This document shows positions 1 to 12,900 of a DNA stretch of 64,000 nt, piece after piece. The stretch comes from Symbiodinium natans (Eukaryota > Sar > Dinophyceae > Suessiales > Symbiodiniaceae). A program made the translations under genes and the position numbers. Every line of letters begins with the position of its first letter. Position 1 is the first letter of the stretch. Under the pieces are notes generated by a model. The model saw only the letters and a list, made by a program, of their open reading frames with translations. It made no database searches and was not told the DNA's origin. The stretch spans positions 38,343 through 102,342 of the forward strand of contig CAJNDS010000625.1 in NCBI GenBank assembly GCA_905221605.1, given 5' to 3'.

Positions 1-79
1 TTCGTGTGAGGCGCTGTCGCCGTTTGCTGCAGCCGTGACTGCCCATGTGCTCGAGCCCCAGGGATGAGGGGGACCTTGG

Positions 80-240
80 ACCTGGTAGTCCCTAAACCCT
101 AAACCCTGAACCCTGAACCCTAAACCCTATACCCGAAACCCTGAACCCTAAACCCAAAACCCTAGACCCTAAACCCTAAACTCTAAACTCTAAGCCTTAT
201 AAACCCTATAAACCCTAGGCCTAAACAGACCCTACCCGGC
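80..240. repeat. Degenerate CCCTAAA/CCCTGAA array
   Basis: Imperfect 7-mer units (CCCTAAA, CCCTGAA, CCCAAAA, CCCTATA) run through this stretch. A second array at 500-625 holds CCCGAAG units followed by about 14 nearly perfect CCCTAAG units. I see no exon that I can support before about 1.9 kb. Confidence 0.85.
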
Positions 241-794
241 ACGAAAACCGCCTAGAACGAAGTCGCAACCCCAAAAACTTGCGCACCCACATCCCCATCC
301 TCCTACGGGCCGCCCGGGTAGTACCCTTATGCCCCTTTTTCAGGGGGTTTAGGTTCCCTTGTAAAACCCTTTTAAGCAAAAACGGGTATGCTTTTGAATC
401 ATTTGAATCCTAGGTTTTTGCACAACCTAGCAAACTTAGGGTTTAGGGTTCAGGGTTTAGGGTTTACTACCCTGAACTCCCTATACATTTTGAAAAGGGC
501 CCAGAAACCCTAAGCCCGAAGCCCGAAGCCCGAAGCCCGAAGCCCTAAGCCCTAAGCCCTAAGCCCTAAGCCCTAAGCCCTAAGCCCTAAGCCCTAAGCC
601 CTAAGCCCTAAGCCCTAAGCCCTGCCGGGTCCACAAGGAACCCGCGGAAAAGTGTGGCCCCGCAAGCAAACATGAGGCGCAGCACTTAGGTCACAGCCTT
701 TAGTGTTGAGAAATGATGCCTTGCTGCTCCCCCAGTGCGCCTAAAAACCAAGAACATCCAGCCAATTTCTGCCAAGAAGGTTTAACCTTCTCGG

Positions 795-1060
795 AACGGA
801 TTAGACCATGTAGACCATGGACATCATAGTGCTTGGGCCATGGATGCTTTCTTCTCAGAACAGGGTAGACCATGGACGTCATCATGCTTGGGCCATGGAT
901 GCTCTCTTCCCAGAACGGATTAGACCATGGACGTCCTCATGCTTGGGCCATGGCAGTGCAGAAAACATGTAGACCATGGACGTCATCATGCTTGGGCCAT
1001 GGATGCTCTTTTCTCAGAACAGAGTATAGACCATGTTTGGGCCATGCATGCTCTCTGCTA
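795..1060. repeat. Minisatellite, about 60-bp unit, five copies
   Basis: The phrase TAGACCATGGACGTCATC followed by ATGCTTGGGCCATGG and a TCTCAGAAC segment is repeated about five times, with small deletions in the fourth and last copies. Short frames here are by-products of the repeat. No coding role is inferred. Confidence 0.8.
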
Positions 1061-1430
1061 CCTATGGTGAAGAAACGTGTTCTTTAGAGCCAGGGCTGGG
1101 CAGAAGCGAATGCAAGCAAAAGGGAAAAGGGGGCCTTAGTTTTTCGCACACGACGAAAGAGTGAAGCAGTGCAGGAAACCCCTCACAGATACCAGTGTAG
1201 CTTACAGATGCCTCAATTTTAACAAAATTGTGGGGATAAGGCAATGGCCGAGGGAGCAGTGGTATTTGCGGGGGGTTTTGAACCAGGTAAAGCAGAACTG
1301 TGCAAAAAGTGTGGGTTTCTTATGGGCCCGCCTAGCCCTAAGCCCTAAGCCCCAAACCCTAAGCCCCAAACCCCAAACCCCAAACCCTAAACCCTAAACC
1401 CAAGGTATATAAGGGTTCTTCGTTATCAGT

Positions 1431-1860
1431 CAAAAGCCTGCTGGCTGGTGGCCCGAACTACTCTCGGAGTTTGGGGCACCCTAAACCCTAAACCCAAAAC
1501 CCTAAACCCTAAACCCAAAACCCTAAACCCTAAACCCAAAGTAACGGTTTGGAATGGCATGCATGGGAGAATTTTCTTTCGGCAAATCCAAGCACACAAC
1601 GAAGTGTGCTCCAGCCAGAGCTGCAAGTTAAATGTTTGGCCAGCTACGTGTTTCATGGCAGTAATTCAGGAAAGAGGCTTCCAGGAACCTTCACGGACCA
1701 AGCACTTCTCTTCAACGTTCAAACAGGGCTATGCTTTTGCAGAGCGGGCCTCTGCAAAATGCGGTCGAACATGGTCGAAGAAATCATGGGCGTTATAACT
1801 CAAAGGGCTGCTGGCTGGTGGCCCGAACTACTTTTGGAGTTTGGGGCACCCTAAACCCCT
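1431..1860. repeat. Direct repeat of about 50 bp bounding a 300-bp segment
   Basis: The segment GCTGGCTGGTGGCCCGAACT at 1438-1457 returns at 1809-1828. In both places it is followed by GGAGTTTGGGGCACCC and then a CCCTAAA array. Between them lies an open frame (1549-1854) with no match I recognise. This is consistent with a local tandem duplication that includes the array junction. Confidence 0.7.
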
Positions 1861-1969
1861 AAACCCTAAATCTTCAATCAACCCAAAAGCCTAAACCCTT
1901 CAAACGCTCCCCTGGTGAAACGCAGGTACTCCAACGCCTAACCCCCTGTAGCGTCCGCCGACTTTCAAG

Positions 1970-3943
1970 GCGAACGTTGATGTTCACCTCTCAGAACTAC
2001 AACTACCTGGATTACGAGGCTTAGGGTTTAGGGTTTAGGGTTTAGGGTTTGGGGCTTGGGGTTCGGGGGCACAGGACTTCGGGGCTTTTGTGCAGCATGC
2101 GCCGGCTTTTGGCTTTCCAGGTAGGGTTTACATGCGTCCGCGCGCTGTTTTCTGGATTCTCTAAAACCCACGGCTACGAATCTCGGGGGCGGGGGGGAGG
2201 GGTTAGGGTTTAGGGTTTAGGGTCTAGGGTCTAGGGTCTAGGGTTTAGGGTTTAGGGTTTAGGGGAGAGGACATCCCACACCCTGAGCCCACCATGAACG
2301 ACCGGATAGTGCAGGTGCACAGAAGCCTACGGGGGCTCAGAGTTTGGAAGGGAAGGCTTTCTGTTGTGCAGCCCTACGCCCTAAACCCTAAACCCTAAAC
2401 CCTAAACCCCAAACCCTAAACACTAAACCCTAAACTGTGAAGTTGCCAGGCTTTATGTAGCCTTTCAACGCCAGAGCTCGGCGTCCCGGTTTTTTCTACA
2501 TCCGAAAACCCTAGTCCTTTAAGCCCTAAATCCTAAGTCCTAAGTGCTGATCCTTAATCCCTCAGCCCCCTAAATCCTAAACCCTAGGTCCTAAATCCTC
2601 AACTCTAAACCCTCAACCCTAAACCCTAAACCCGAAACCCTAAACCCTAAACCCTTACCCTTTTCGGAGCTGGCTTCCTGATGTCGACCAAAGCAGATCC
2701 AGGCGGATGCGGTACCCAGCGATGGGGAGAGGACGCAGGCGCTTGCGGGCATGCCCGTGTTTAGGGTCTAGCACAGGATTTGGGGTGTAGGGTTTAGGGT
2801 TTAGGGTTTAGGGTTTAGGGTTTAGGGTTCGGAGTTTAAGGTTTAAGTTTTAATTAGGGTTCCGGGTTCAGGGTTTGGGATTTAGGGTACAGGGGTTGAG
2901 GCTGGCGTCGGACTGTCGACTCTGGGGCTTCGGTTGTGAGGTGCGAGGATTCGAGCTAACTTGGCTTGGGGGCTCTGCGTCTCAACCCGAAACCCGAAAC
3001 CCGAAACCCTAAACCCTAAACCCTAAACCCTAAACCCTAAACCCTAAACCCTAAACCCCAGAACCAAGCCCAACGCGCCCCAGCTCAGGAGCTTTTTTGG
3101 GGTTTTAGGGCTTCGGGTCTTTCAGAGTTTCTGGGGTTTGGTGGAGTTTAGTGCTTAGGGACCTACCCAAAGCAGTAGATCCCGGAACGACAAGGATCCC
3201 AACCACCCCCCGGACCCCAACATTCAGAACCAACAACAACATTTAGGGTTTAGGGTTTAGGGATTAGGGTTAGGGTTTTGGGTTCAGGGTTTAGGGTTGC
3301 CCAAGACCCAAGCTCAAGTATGCCAAAGAAGTATCCCAAAGCAAACAGACAAAGAGAGTTCCCCCCAAGACCCTAGACCCTTAACCCTGAAACCCTAAAA
3401 TGAACCCTGAAACCCTAAACCCCTAAACCCTAAAGCCTAAACCCTAAAGCCTAAACCCTAAACCCTAAACCCTAAACCCTGAAACCCTGAAACTCTAACA
3501 CCCTGTACACTCTAAAGCCACGAAAACTTGGCAGCCCAGTGGTTCCCCTTCCCCCTTGTTTTTTTGGTTCAGCAAAGGGCACCCCTAAACCCTAAACCCT
3601 AAACCCTAAACCCTAAACCCTAAACCCTAAACCCTAAACCCTGAACCCTGAACCCTGAACCCTGAACCCTGAACCCTGAACCCTTATTTAGGGCCCCCGA
3701 GCCTCCAAGTTTGGGGAGGCCGAGGTTGCCGAAAACTTCAGGGCGATACGCCGAGAGGAGGCCTTCCAGGGGACTTTTAGTGTTTAGGGTTTAGGGTTCA
3801 GGGTTTAGGGTTTAGGGTTTAGGGCTTAGGGTTTAGGGCTTAGGGTTTAGGGTTTAGGGCTTAGAGTTTAGGGTTTAGGGCCTAGGGCTTAGGGTTTAGG
3901 GAGGGCGGGGGTGGGGTGGGGGGCGTTTTCAATTCAGGTTTTT

Positions 3944-3976
<33 letters not shown>

Positions 3977-6900
3977 GGGTGTTAAGGGTTTTTTTGAGGT
4001 GCTTGGGGCTGTGTTCGGGGCGTTTTTTGAGGTGCTTGGGGTGTTTTTGAGATGCTTTTAAGGTGTTTCGGGTGTTTCGGGGTGCTTGGGGTGCTTAGTT
4101 CTTGGCGGGGTTGGGAGGCCTATTTGCTTCTTTTGTTGTTCGGGAGGTTAGGGGATTTTCGGGTTCAGAGTTTTCAGGTTCCCTCGCACCCCTGAACCCT
4201 TCAAGGGGGTAAGACTCGCACCCCTCAGGATGTACCCCCTAAGAGGTTCCCTTACTATGCTGTGCGATGTTCCCACTTATACTGACAGTCTTTAATTGGG
4301 ATTCTAAGAGGGGCTACTATCATCCCAATTTGTGACTGTTAGTATAAGGTGGAACATCCGAAAATATACTCCTAACAGGGCCCTTCTATTCCCTTAAGAG
4401 GATCTCTAGGAAGGGTCCCCAAACCCAAAGTTACAACCTTCAGGGTCAAGGGTGAGTCCCATGAACCCTGGAAGCCTTAACCCTGATCTCAAAATGGGCG
4501 ATTTCCGGAAATGGGGGGGGGTACCCTTGTTGGGGGTCCCCTTAAGGGGATTCTATGTTTTAGGGGACAACAAACGGGGTACCCCCATTTTGGGAAGTAC
4601 CCGTATCCGACGGTTTAGGCGAAGCACACCACCTTAAGGGTTACGTGTTGAGGGTTTCGTTTGAGGGGTTTGAGGGTTTAGGGTTTGAGGTTTGGGCTTT
4701 AAGGGGTTTCAGGGTATCCGGAAACCCTAAACCCTAGACCCTAGACCCGAAACCCTAAACCCTAAACCCGTGGAATAGGCCAAGCGCCTGCGCCGCAAGC
4801 GTGGCCGTCCTTTTGGCGAGGGCCGCCGGCACGCGAAGAAGGCAAAAGGAGGGCTTTGGGGTGCGGGGTTTCGTGTTTAGACAGTAAGGGTTTAGGATTT
4901 GGGGTTTAGGGTTTAGGGTTTAGGGCTACCGGGGTTTACGGCTTGGGGTCTAGGCCTTGTCTTCCAGTTCCATGTTTCTTAGTTTTTTTTTTTTTTTTTT
5001 TGGGGGGGGGGGGGTAGGGGGGGTGGGGAGAAGGAGGGGATGCGGGGTCTGGGGTTCTGAGGGCCCAAGGCTGTGAACTTCTGTGGATTTTGTCGTTCTG
5101 GTGCTTGGGGGGAGGGGGGGTTTACGTGAATATTCGGCTAAACGCGGAAGTGCATGGAGTTGAACTGCCCTGCTGCATTGCATTCGCCTGCAACTAACAC
5201 TAGAGTTGTCATGCAGTTTAGCTACGTTCTTTCGTGTTATTTCTTCTCGCTAGTTCCAGCAGACATTCCTTTGGACCCTAACCGTACAGCCTGAATCCTA
5301 AAATTGCTCTGAGTTTGCTCGGAATTCAGGGATTGCCATTGGCATGGGCCAAAACGGACAAGCTAATTATTTTACTTCGAACATCCCCACCCTCTCTGGT
5401 AGAGATACTCTGGGGTTGGGCACTCCAGGGAGACTCTGGGGCTGGGCACTCCGGGGGTTGGGCACTCCAGGAGACTCTGGGGTTGGAGACTCTGGGGCTG
5501 GGGCTGGGAGTTCGGTGACACTCTGGGGTTTTGCACTCCATGGAGACTCTGGGGTTTGGCACTCCGGAGACACTCTGGGGTCGGGCACTCCGGGAGACTC
5601 TGGGGTTGGGCACTCCAAGAACACTCTAGAGTTGGGCACTCCAGGGACACTTTGGGGTTGGGCACTCCAGGGATGAGCGAGGAGTAGACTGGGCGAGGAG
5701 AAGAGTTCCGGGCGAGGAGAAGGATTCTCTAAATTGTGGGCTCTTTTGGGGTATCCGATATATATATATATATAGGAACCATAATTTACAGAACCTGCCA
5801 CAGGGCAGCGAACTCCCATCCGCAGCGCGAAACCACGCAACCCCTAACCCTACACCCCATAAATCCCCAAAACACGCCTTTAAGCCCCTCATAACCTATA
5901 TCCTGTGACCCTAATATAGGGGTCGGAATACTTACGAATAATATTTTCTTGTGGTCCCTTCGTACTTATACCATAATAACTCCCAAGGCCTTATTCTAAT
6001 TCATTAGAATCCCTGATAAACCCCTTGAAGCAAAACAACAAAAGCACCCTTTTTAATCCTAGGTTCCTGGGCAACCTAGCCACAGGCCACGTCAGTATAG
6101 GAGCTTAGGGGGCTTTCGGGTTGATAGGGTTTCTTAAGGGGCGTAGCATACGGAAGGACCCCTAGAGTCTTCCCTTAACCTTATCCCTTATATATAGATA
6201 GATAGATAGATGCACCTTATTGCCTCCCTCTATACCTAAGTAGCCCCTACAGAACCCTACGGTCCCCTGTAGGGTTCCCTCCTTTAGTCCCTTGAGTTTC
6301 GGGTTTAGGGCTTCCGCGCCAGTCTTCGCACAGGCCAAGCTGGAAGAAGGGAAAGATGAAGAGAAGGCAGTTTAGGGTCTAGGATTTAGGTTTTACGGTT
6401 TAGGGCTTAGGGTTTAGGGTTTAGGGTTTCGGGCTAGGGTTTAGGGTTTGTAGGGTTTAGGGTTTATGGGGACTTCGGTGTGTCGCCCGTTTTTGCCGAA
6501 CCTCACCGTACCCTCCCCCTTCGCATTGCCCGAAAGAATGCGCGAAGCTGCAAAGCCCTAGACCCCCTAGACCCGAAACCCGGAGTGGAGAGTTAACCCC
6601 CTGGTTCTTGGTAGGGAACGAGGGAAGTAGGCAATTGAGTACCCATAGAATCCCTTAAAGGGTACTTGGAGGTTCATGGGCACTTATAAGTAGTGATGTG
6701 CATGGGCCAAAACGGACAAGCCAAAAACATTGGCAAAAGTGCAGCACACGGAGGATTCTCTAAATGTATATATATATATACATATGTATGTGTATGGGTC
6801 CGAATTTAGACAGGATCCCCATAAGGAACCACAATTTACAGAACCTGCCACAGGGTAGCTAACTCCCATGAGCCACCCTCAACAAGCACGAAACCATGCA

Positions 6901-9900
6901 ACCCCTAACCCGACACCCTGTAAGCCCTAAATACGCCCTCAAGTCCCTCATAAGCTATACCCTGAAAACCTAACCCCTAAACCCCAAGACCCGTAAGCCC
7001 TTAACCCCTTAATCCTGCAATCCTGTGACCTCAATTTAGGGGTCGGAATAATTACGAAGAACATTCCTTTATGGTCCCTATGTAATGATACTAGGATAAC
7101 CCCCAACACCTTATTCAAATTCTTAAAGCCTCTATACTGATCACGTTCAACCCTCCGTGCATATCCCGGGGGAACACGGAGTTTGGGGGACCCAGGATGC
7201 CCAGTAGTGCCCTTTTTCCTTTTTTGTTTTGGAGGGGAGGGAGGGGGGGGGGGCTTAGGTAACCCCTTGAAGCAAAAACAGGCACCCTTTTTTAATCCTA
7301 GGTTACTGGGCACCCTAGCCACAGGCCACTTCCGCATAACAGGATTGGGGGGTATTCGGGTTGATAGGGTTTCTTAAGGGGTATAAGGAGGGACCCTAGA
7401 AGCAACCCTTAACCTTATTCCCCTAGACATATATAATATACATGCACCTTATATCGTCCCTATATACCTAAGTAGCCTCTAAAGAAGCCCCAAAGAACCT
7501 TACGATCCCCTGTAGGGTTCCCTCCTTTAGTCAGTTTTCGCACAGGCCAAGCTGGAAGAAGAGAAAGATGAAGAGAAGGCAGTTGAGGGTTTAGGGTTTA
7601 GGGTTTAGCGCTAGGGTTTAGGGTTTGTAGGGTCTAGGAAAGTTTCGTGTGGCCCTTTCTTCCGAACGTCACCGTACCCTCCCCCTTTGCACTACCCGAA
7701 ACACTGCGCGAAGCTGCTACGCCCTAGACCCCCTAGACCCTAAACCCTGAGCGGAGAGTTAACCCCCTGGTTAGTAGGTAATTGAGTACCCATAGAATTC
7801 CTTAAAGGATACTTGGAGGTTCATGGGTACTTATAAGTAGTGTCTTTTTCAGGGCAGCTATGGTAATAGCCTTATTTAGGGGCTTCTAACCCTACATATT
7901 TCTACCCATGAAACCTTCAAGTAGCCCTAAACCCTAAAACCTAAACCCTAAACCCAAAACCCTAAACTCGAAACCTTCAAGTATAGATGGGGGGGGGAGA
8001 TAAGGTGCCTCATTGCCTCATTCCCTACTCAAAACCCTCGGGAGTGAAGCCAAGAGTTCAGTTTTGTTATGTTTTGACTTCGGGTTTAGGGTTTGCGGTT
8101 TAGGGTTTACGGTTTAGTCAGGACCCCTCTACATGGTTTTCGGGTTTAGGGTTTAGTGTTTAGGGTTATTCGGGGTCAAGGCTCTGCGCCCTCAACTTTG
8201 GCCCCAAACCCTTCTGGCAATTCAATTTGGGTTTCGGCCCACGGGATACAACACAATCCAAAGAACCCTGAGCGCCCTGCTTTTGGTAACGTAGGGGGTT
8301 CAATGTGATTAACGTACCCTGATTTTGCAACCCACGGTTGTTCTCGACCCCCAACAGCCCCTATGCCCAGAAGCTTGCAGAAGATTGGGGGGCTTCGGGT
8401 TTTTTTTGGAGGGTTTTGAGGGTTTTTGTGTTCTGCTGGAAGCCCACCAAGCCCATCTTGAGGCGGAGAAAATAGAGGAGAAAGCAGTCGCCGAGGACCA
8501 GCCCTAAGCCCGTTTCGGATCGAATTCGGAGGGTGTAGGCTTCGGGCTTTCTGCGGGTCATATGGTTCAAATTCTTGTAATTCTTGGTCTCGTAACGTTC
8601 CATTCATCGGGGTTGGAGAACGCTAAGCCCTAAAGTTCTATATCTCCCAAACCCTAAACCCTAAACCAGCCCTGAATTTTGGGGACCCCCAAGCCCTCAA
8701 CTTCTATGCCCAAGGCCCAGTAACACCCTGGAACCCCTTCAGCGTAAACCCTTACGATACTGATGATTGAAAGCGCTACTTCTGGTCCACTTCCCTGTCT
8801 TGCCCGGGAAAAGGCATTGACATCATGTGGGTTGAGGGTGTAGGGTTTAGGGCTACAGGAAAACCCAGGGTTCAGGGTGTTTGGGGTGAAGAAACATCAG
8901 GTTGTTTTTGCTCAACCCCCCCCCCCCCCCCCCCCGCCCCTCTGCAACTCTGCCCAGAACCTGAATAGTTTAGGCCCGCCTGATGCTTGAACATCGGCGC
9001 TTTCTGCTGCCAGGCGGCACCGGAATCCTCCGTGGCGTCACCACCCGAGGCGCGCGGGTCTGTCTTGGGCCCTAAACCTGAAACCTGAAACCTTAAACCC
9101 TAAACCCTAAACCCTAAGCCTGGAATCCCTAAACCCCAAATGCATGTGGGCCTGCTTCGGCCACATCTGCCTTAATCTTCATAATTCCAGACCCTAGGCT
9201 TGTGTGTTGCACAGCACCCTGAACCCTCGTGCCTCAAATCTTGGGATGTCCCCCCTTACACTAACAGTCCTTTATATGGATTATAACGGGGGGTGTACTA
9301 TAATCACTATAGTAAGGACTGCTAGTACAAGGGGGAACATACCAACCTTAAGCCCCTAAAGCCCTTCCGCCCTTAATCACTTAACCCTAAGCCTCTTGTC
9401 ACCCAAACCCTAAACCCCTCTCAACCCAAGGCCCAACCCAACGGCCCACGGAGACCCACGCAGAGCCCGGTTTAGGATGTAGGGTTTAGGGTTTAGGGTT
9501 TAGGGTTTAGGGTTTAGGGTTTGAATCCTAAGCCTTAAACCCTAAACCCCAAACCGCCCCCCCCCCCCGTTCATGTGTCTGAATCGGGAATGTAGGTGTC
9601 CGTGGTTTAAGGGCTATCGATCAGGGGGATCGGGAGCTACTTAAATCCTTCTTGAGTCCGAGCTTATAAGAAGGACAGATCAGCTTCTTCTGCCCGACTA
9701 AGTTGGCTATAAATTTCTGCGGGCAGCCACTTCCACGACTTATGAGGGGTTTCTGATTCTGAAGCTATATATAGTGATTTCTCTAAGTCACGCTTCCTTT
9801 TGGTCCGTATTATGAGGCGGCCCCTCTTGTTTCGGGCGCCCCAAAAAGGACCAGAACGGAGAGAACTGACCACATACAGTAGCGTCTTAGGCAGGTTCAG

Positions 9901-12900
9901 CAGCAACTGTCGGCAACCATGTGGAGACCCCCCCCAAACCCTAAACCCTAAACCCTAAACCCCTCCGAAGTATCCCCCGCGGTGTGCACGAGTGCTGGGC
10001 GGATGGTAGAGTCTGGTGCTCAGTAGGAGAACGCCAGACGCAACCCCTTCGGAATACTGCCCCTCCTCTTGATGCGAAATTTTTCCCTACCCATTAAGCA
10101 ATACTCCCGAATCTACTCTAACATAACGAAAAGGGGAGTTTTTTAACAATTAAGGGGTAGGGGGGGCGGAGGTTAGTATTAGGGTAGGGGATTAAGGTGT
10201 CCCCCTTAAATCATGCAGGCGCCCGACATGTTCATGGAGGACAGGGCCGGCATGGAGGCATTGTTCGGAAGTGTTGCAGCCGGTTCAAATTTAGGGTTCA
10301 GGGTTTAGGGTTTAGGGTGTAGGGTTTCGGGTTTAGGGTTGCTGCCAGGTGTGTGGCTGCGCGTCTGCGTGTTCTGGACCGCCCCAAACCTAAGCCAAAA
10401 GGTCCTTCAAGCTATTCTTCGCCCTACACAAATCCTAAACCCTAAACCCTAAACCCTACACCCCGCTGCAAGTTAAGAACTGCCAGGGTTTTTGGTCGGA
10501 ATAAGGAGGCCCTCGGGAATTCCTAGGCAGTCATTGGATGTACAGGGCCCCGCCCCCTCGCCCCGTGTATCCGCCCTGCACCTTCGACGCCTACGCCCAC
10601 TTCGCGGAGCGATGTCTACTCCTTTTGAGCAGGTAACTTCGAGAATCCTGGGGCAAACCCGAACTCAGCGACTAAATGCTTAAGACCCCCCCCTCCCCCC
10701 AAACAGAAACACATCTTCCTTGTAAGGGTAATATGGGGATTATTTTCTTTTATGCTGTTGGGGTTTTTAAGCAGATCGTAGTCAGGGGATACCTTCCCAT
10801 CCGCATTCGGCAGTACACCTACCTCCCCTTCTAGATGGACGGCACCGGCGATCTGATGACCCGCGCCCAATACATGTGCGAAGCCGCTCAGCCGCTGAAC
10901 TCACCCCGACGAGTGCTCTACGCCTTAGGGTTTAGAGTTTGAGGGTTGAGGATTTCGGGTTTAGGGAGGGTTTAGGCATCATGGGTCTGTACCACAACCT
11001 TTCCTCGCTGCCATGACAGTGTCTCTGGATCTATCGCCTGCTTTTGGTTCTCTTGAACATCGGCACCTGCACGAGGCCTTGTTGCTGTGTGATCCTGATC
11101 CGGCCGCCGGACGCACGTGCGCTCATCGAAACGTGTCATGATAAGATGGGCTACGACATAGACCATGAGAGACGCTGTCGTGCCCCTTTGTTCTTCCCCT
11201 GGGAGAAAACAGGGTTTCCGGGACTTGCTTTCTCGATCATGGCCCCCCTCGACGCTTCTCCATTTATACACTATTATACACTGGCATATACGCTGGCAGA
11301 ATTTCTCCACCTGAGTTTTCCCGCCTTGAAAACTCGCAAGCACCTAAACCCTAAACCCTAAACCCCAAGCCCCAAGCCCCAAGCCCTAAACCCTAAACCC
11401 TAAACCCTAAACCCTAAACCCTAAACCCCAAGCCCTAAGCCTAAGCCTTGAGCTCCAGCGTAGGCCTGGTACCCAATCGAAGGTAGGAGGCTTGTATCTG
11501 CATAGTCGAAGGTTCGTTTCTCCGGCGGTTTAGGGTTTAGGGTTTAGGGTTTAGGGTTTAGGGTTTAGGGTTTAGGGTTTAGGGTTTAGGGTTTAGGGTT
11601 TAGGGTTTAGGGTTTAGGGCTCAGGGTTTAGGGTTTAGGGTTTAGGGTTTAGGGTGTATTCAGTCGCAAGCTGCATCTAGCTCTCGCAACATGGCTTCCT
11701 CTCAGACTCAGCCATCGACCGTCAGTCTGAGCCGCCCAGACCCAACACCCCAAAACCCCCAAACCCCAAAACCCCCAAACCCCAAATTCCTAGACCCTTA
11801 AACCCTTAAAACCCGAACTTTTAAGCCCTCAACCCTACACCCTTAAACCCTGGACCCTAAACCCAAAACCCGGAACCCAAAGCCCTTAAAACCCTGAATT
11901 CAACACCCTGAACCCTGAACCCTAGAACCTTAAGCCATGAACCCGAAGCCCTTAAACCCTAAACCCTAAGCCCCTGAAGCCTTACAAGCCCTCAATCCCA
12001 ACACCCTGCGGCCTAGTCTTAAGGGGGTAGAAGGATACCTAAGTAGCCCTCAAATAATAAACCCTAAATCACTCCTGAACCCTAAACCCTAGACCCTAAA
12101 CCCTAGACCCTAAACCCTAAACCCTAAACCCTAAATTCTAAACCCTAAACCCCTCACAAGGGTCCCTCCTTCAGTCCCTGAATAATCTCTTCCTGGCGAA
12201 GCGGGGAGGATGCCTTCGGACCTGCCTTCACGGAGACTGGTGAGGCTCGGGAGATGACCCAGCCGGGCTTTAGGGCCTTTGGGGTTTAGGGTTCAGGGTT
12301 TAGGGTTTAGGGTTTAGGGTTGGCCTGTGGGGTTTAGGGGCAATTTAGGCCCTTTAGGGTTTACCTGGAAGAACCAAAAATCTACCCTTTTGTGGTCATC
12401 CAAGAATCCCATAAGGAATATTGTGACAATAGCCCACAAACAGTTTTGGATTGCTACAGTAGGGTTTAGTGCGCTTAAACCCTTTCGCACTGGCAACCGC
12501 ACCCCAATGGTCGACCGTGCAGCCTTTGGGCACTTCCCCAAATACGGGTACACCTAACCCTAAGCCGTAGACCTTGAGTTTCACGTGGGTTCAGGCTTTC
12601 TGGTTTGGAGTTGGGGGCTTCGGGTGGTTCTACGCTTTATGACGTTTGTGCTTTGGTAGGCCGAGGTTGAGATGGTACTATTCACCAGGGGTGGGCTAAG
12701 CCCTAAATCTTAAACCCTAAACCTCAAACTGGTGCAGGCTGGAAAATGTCGTGTTCCGCGGTTCAGTGCACTCCGCAGATATACTGTACTTTGCATGCGA
12801 GTCCGACTTGGGATGTGAAGCACTTCACTTGGAGCTTGGACTTTGAATACCGTGGCCCTTCTAATTTCAAGATCACGGCTGCAAGCCTCAATTGGGTCAG

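Larger units (their letters stand above)
5770..7845. repeat. Tandem segmental duplication of about 1 kb carrying an exon
   Basis: Unit A (about 5774-6697) and unit B (about 6825-7843) share the same order of landmarks. These are AATTTACAGAACCTGCCACA, a GGGGTCGGAATA hairpin, a TTGAAGCAAAA element, the Lys/Glu exon, CGCGAAGCTGC, and TTCATGGGCACTTATAAGTA. Offsets drift from 1051 to about 1211 bases, so indels followed the duplication. Confidence 0.85.

Noticed and set aside
1-470. Window start as a chromosome end
   Set aside because: Telomere-type units continue in both orientations through all 64 kb and are not enriched or uniform at the left edge.
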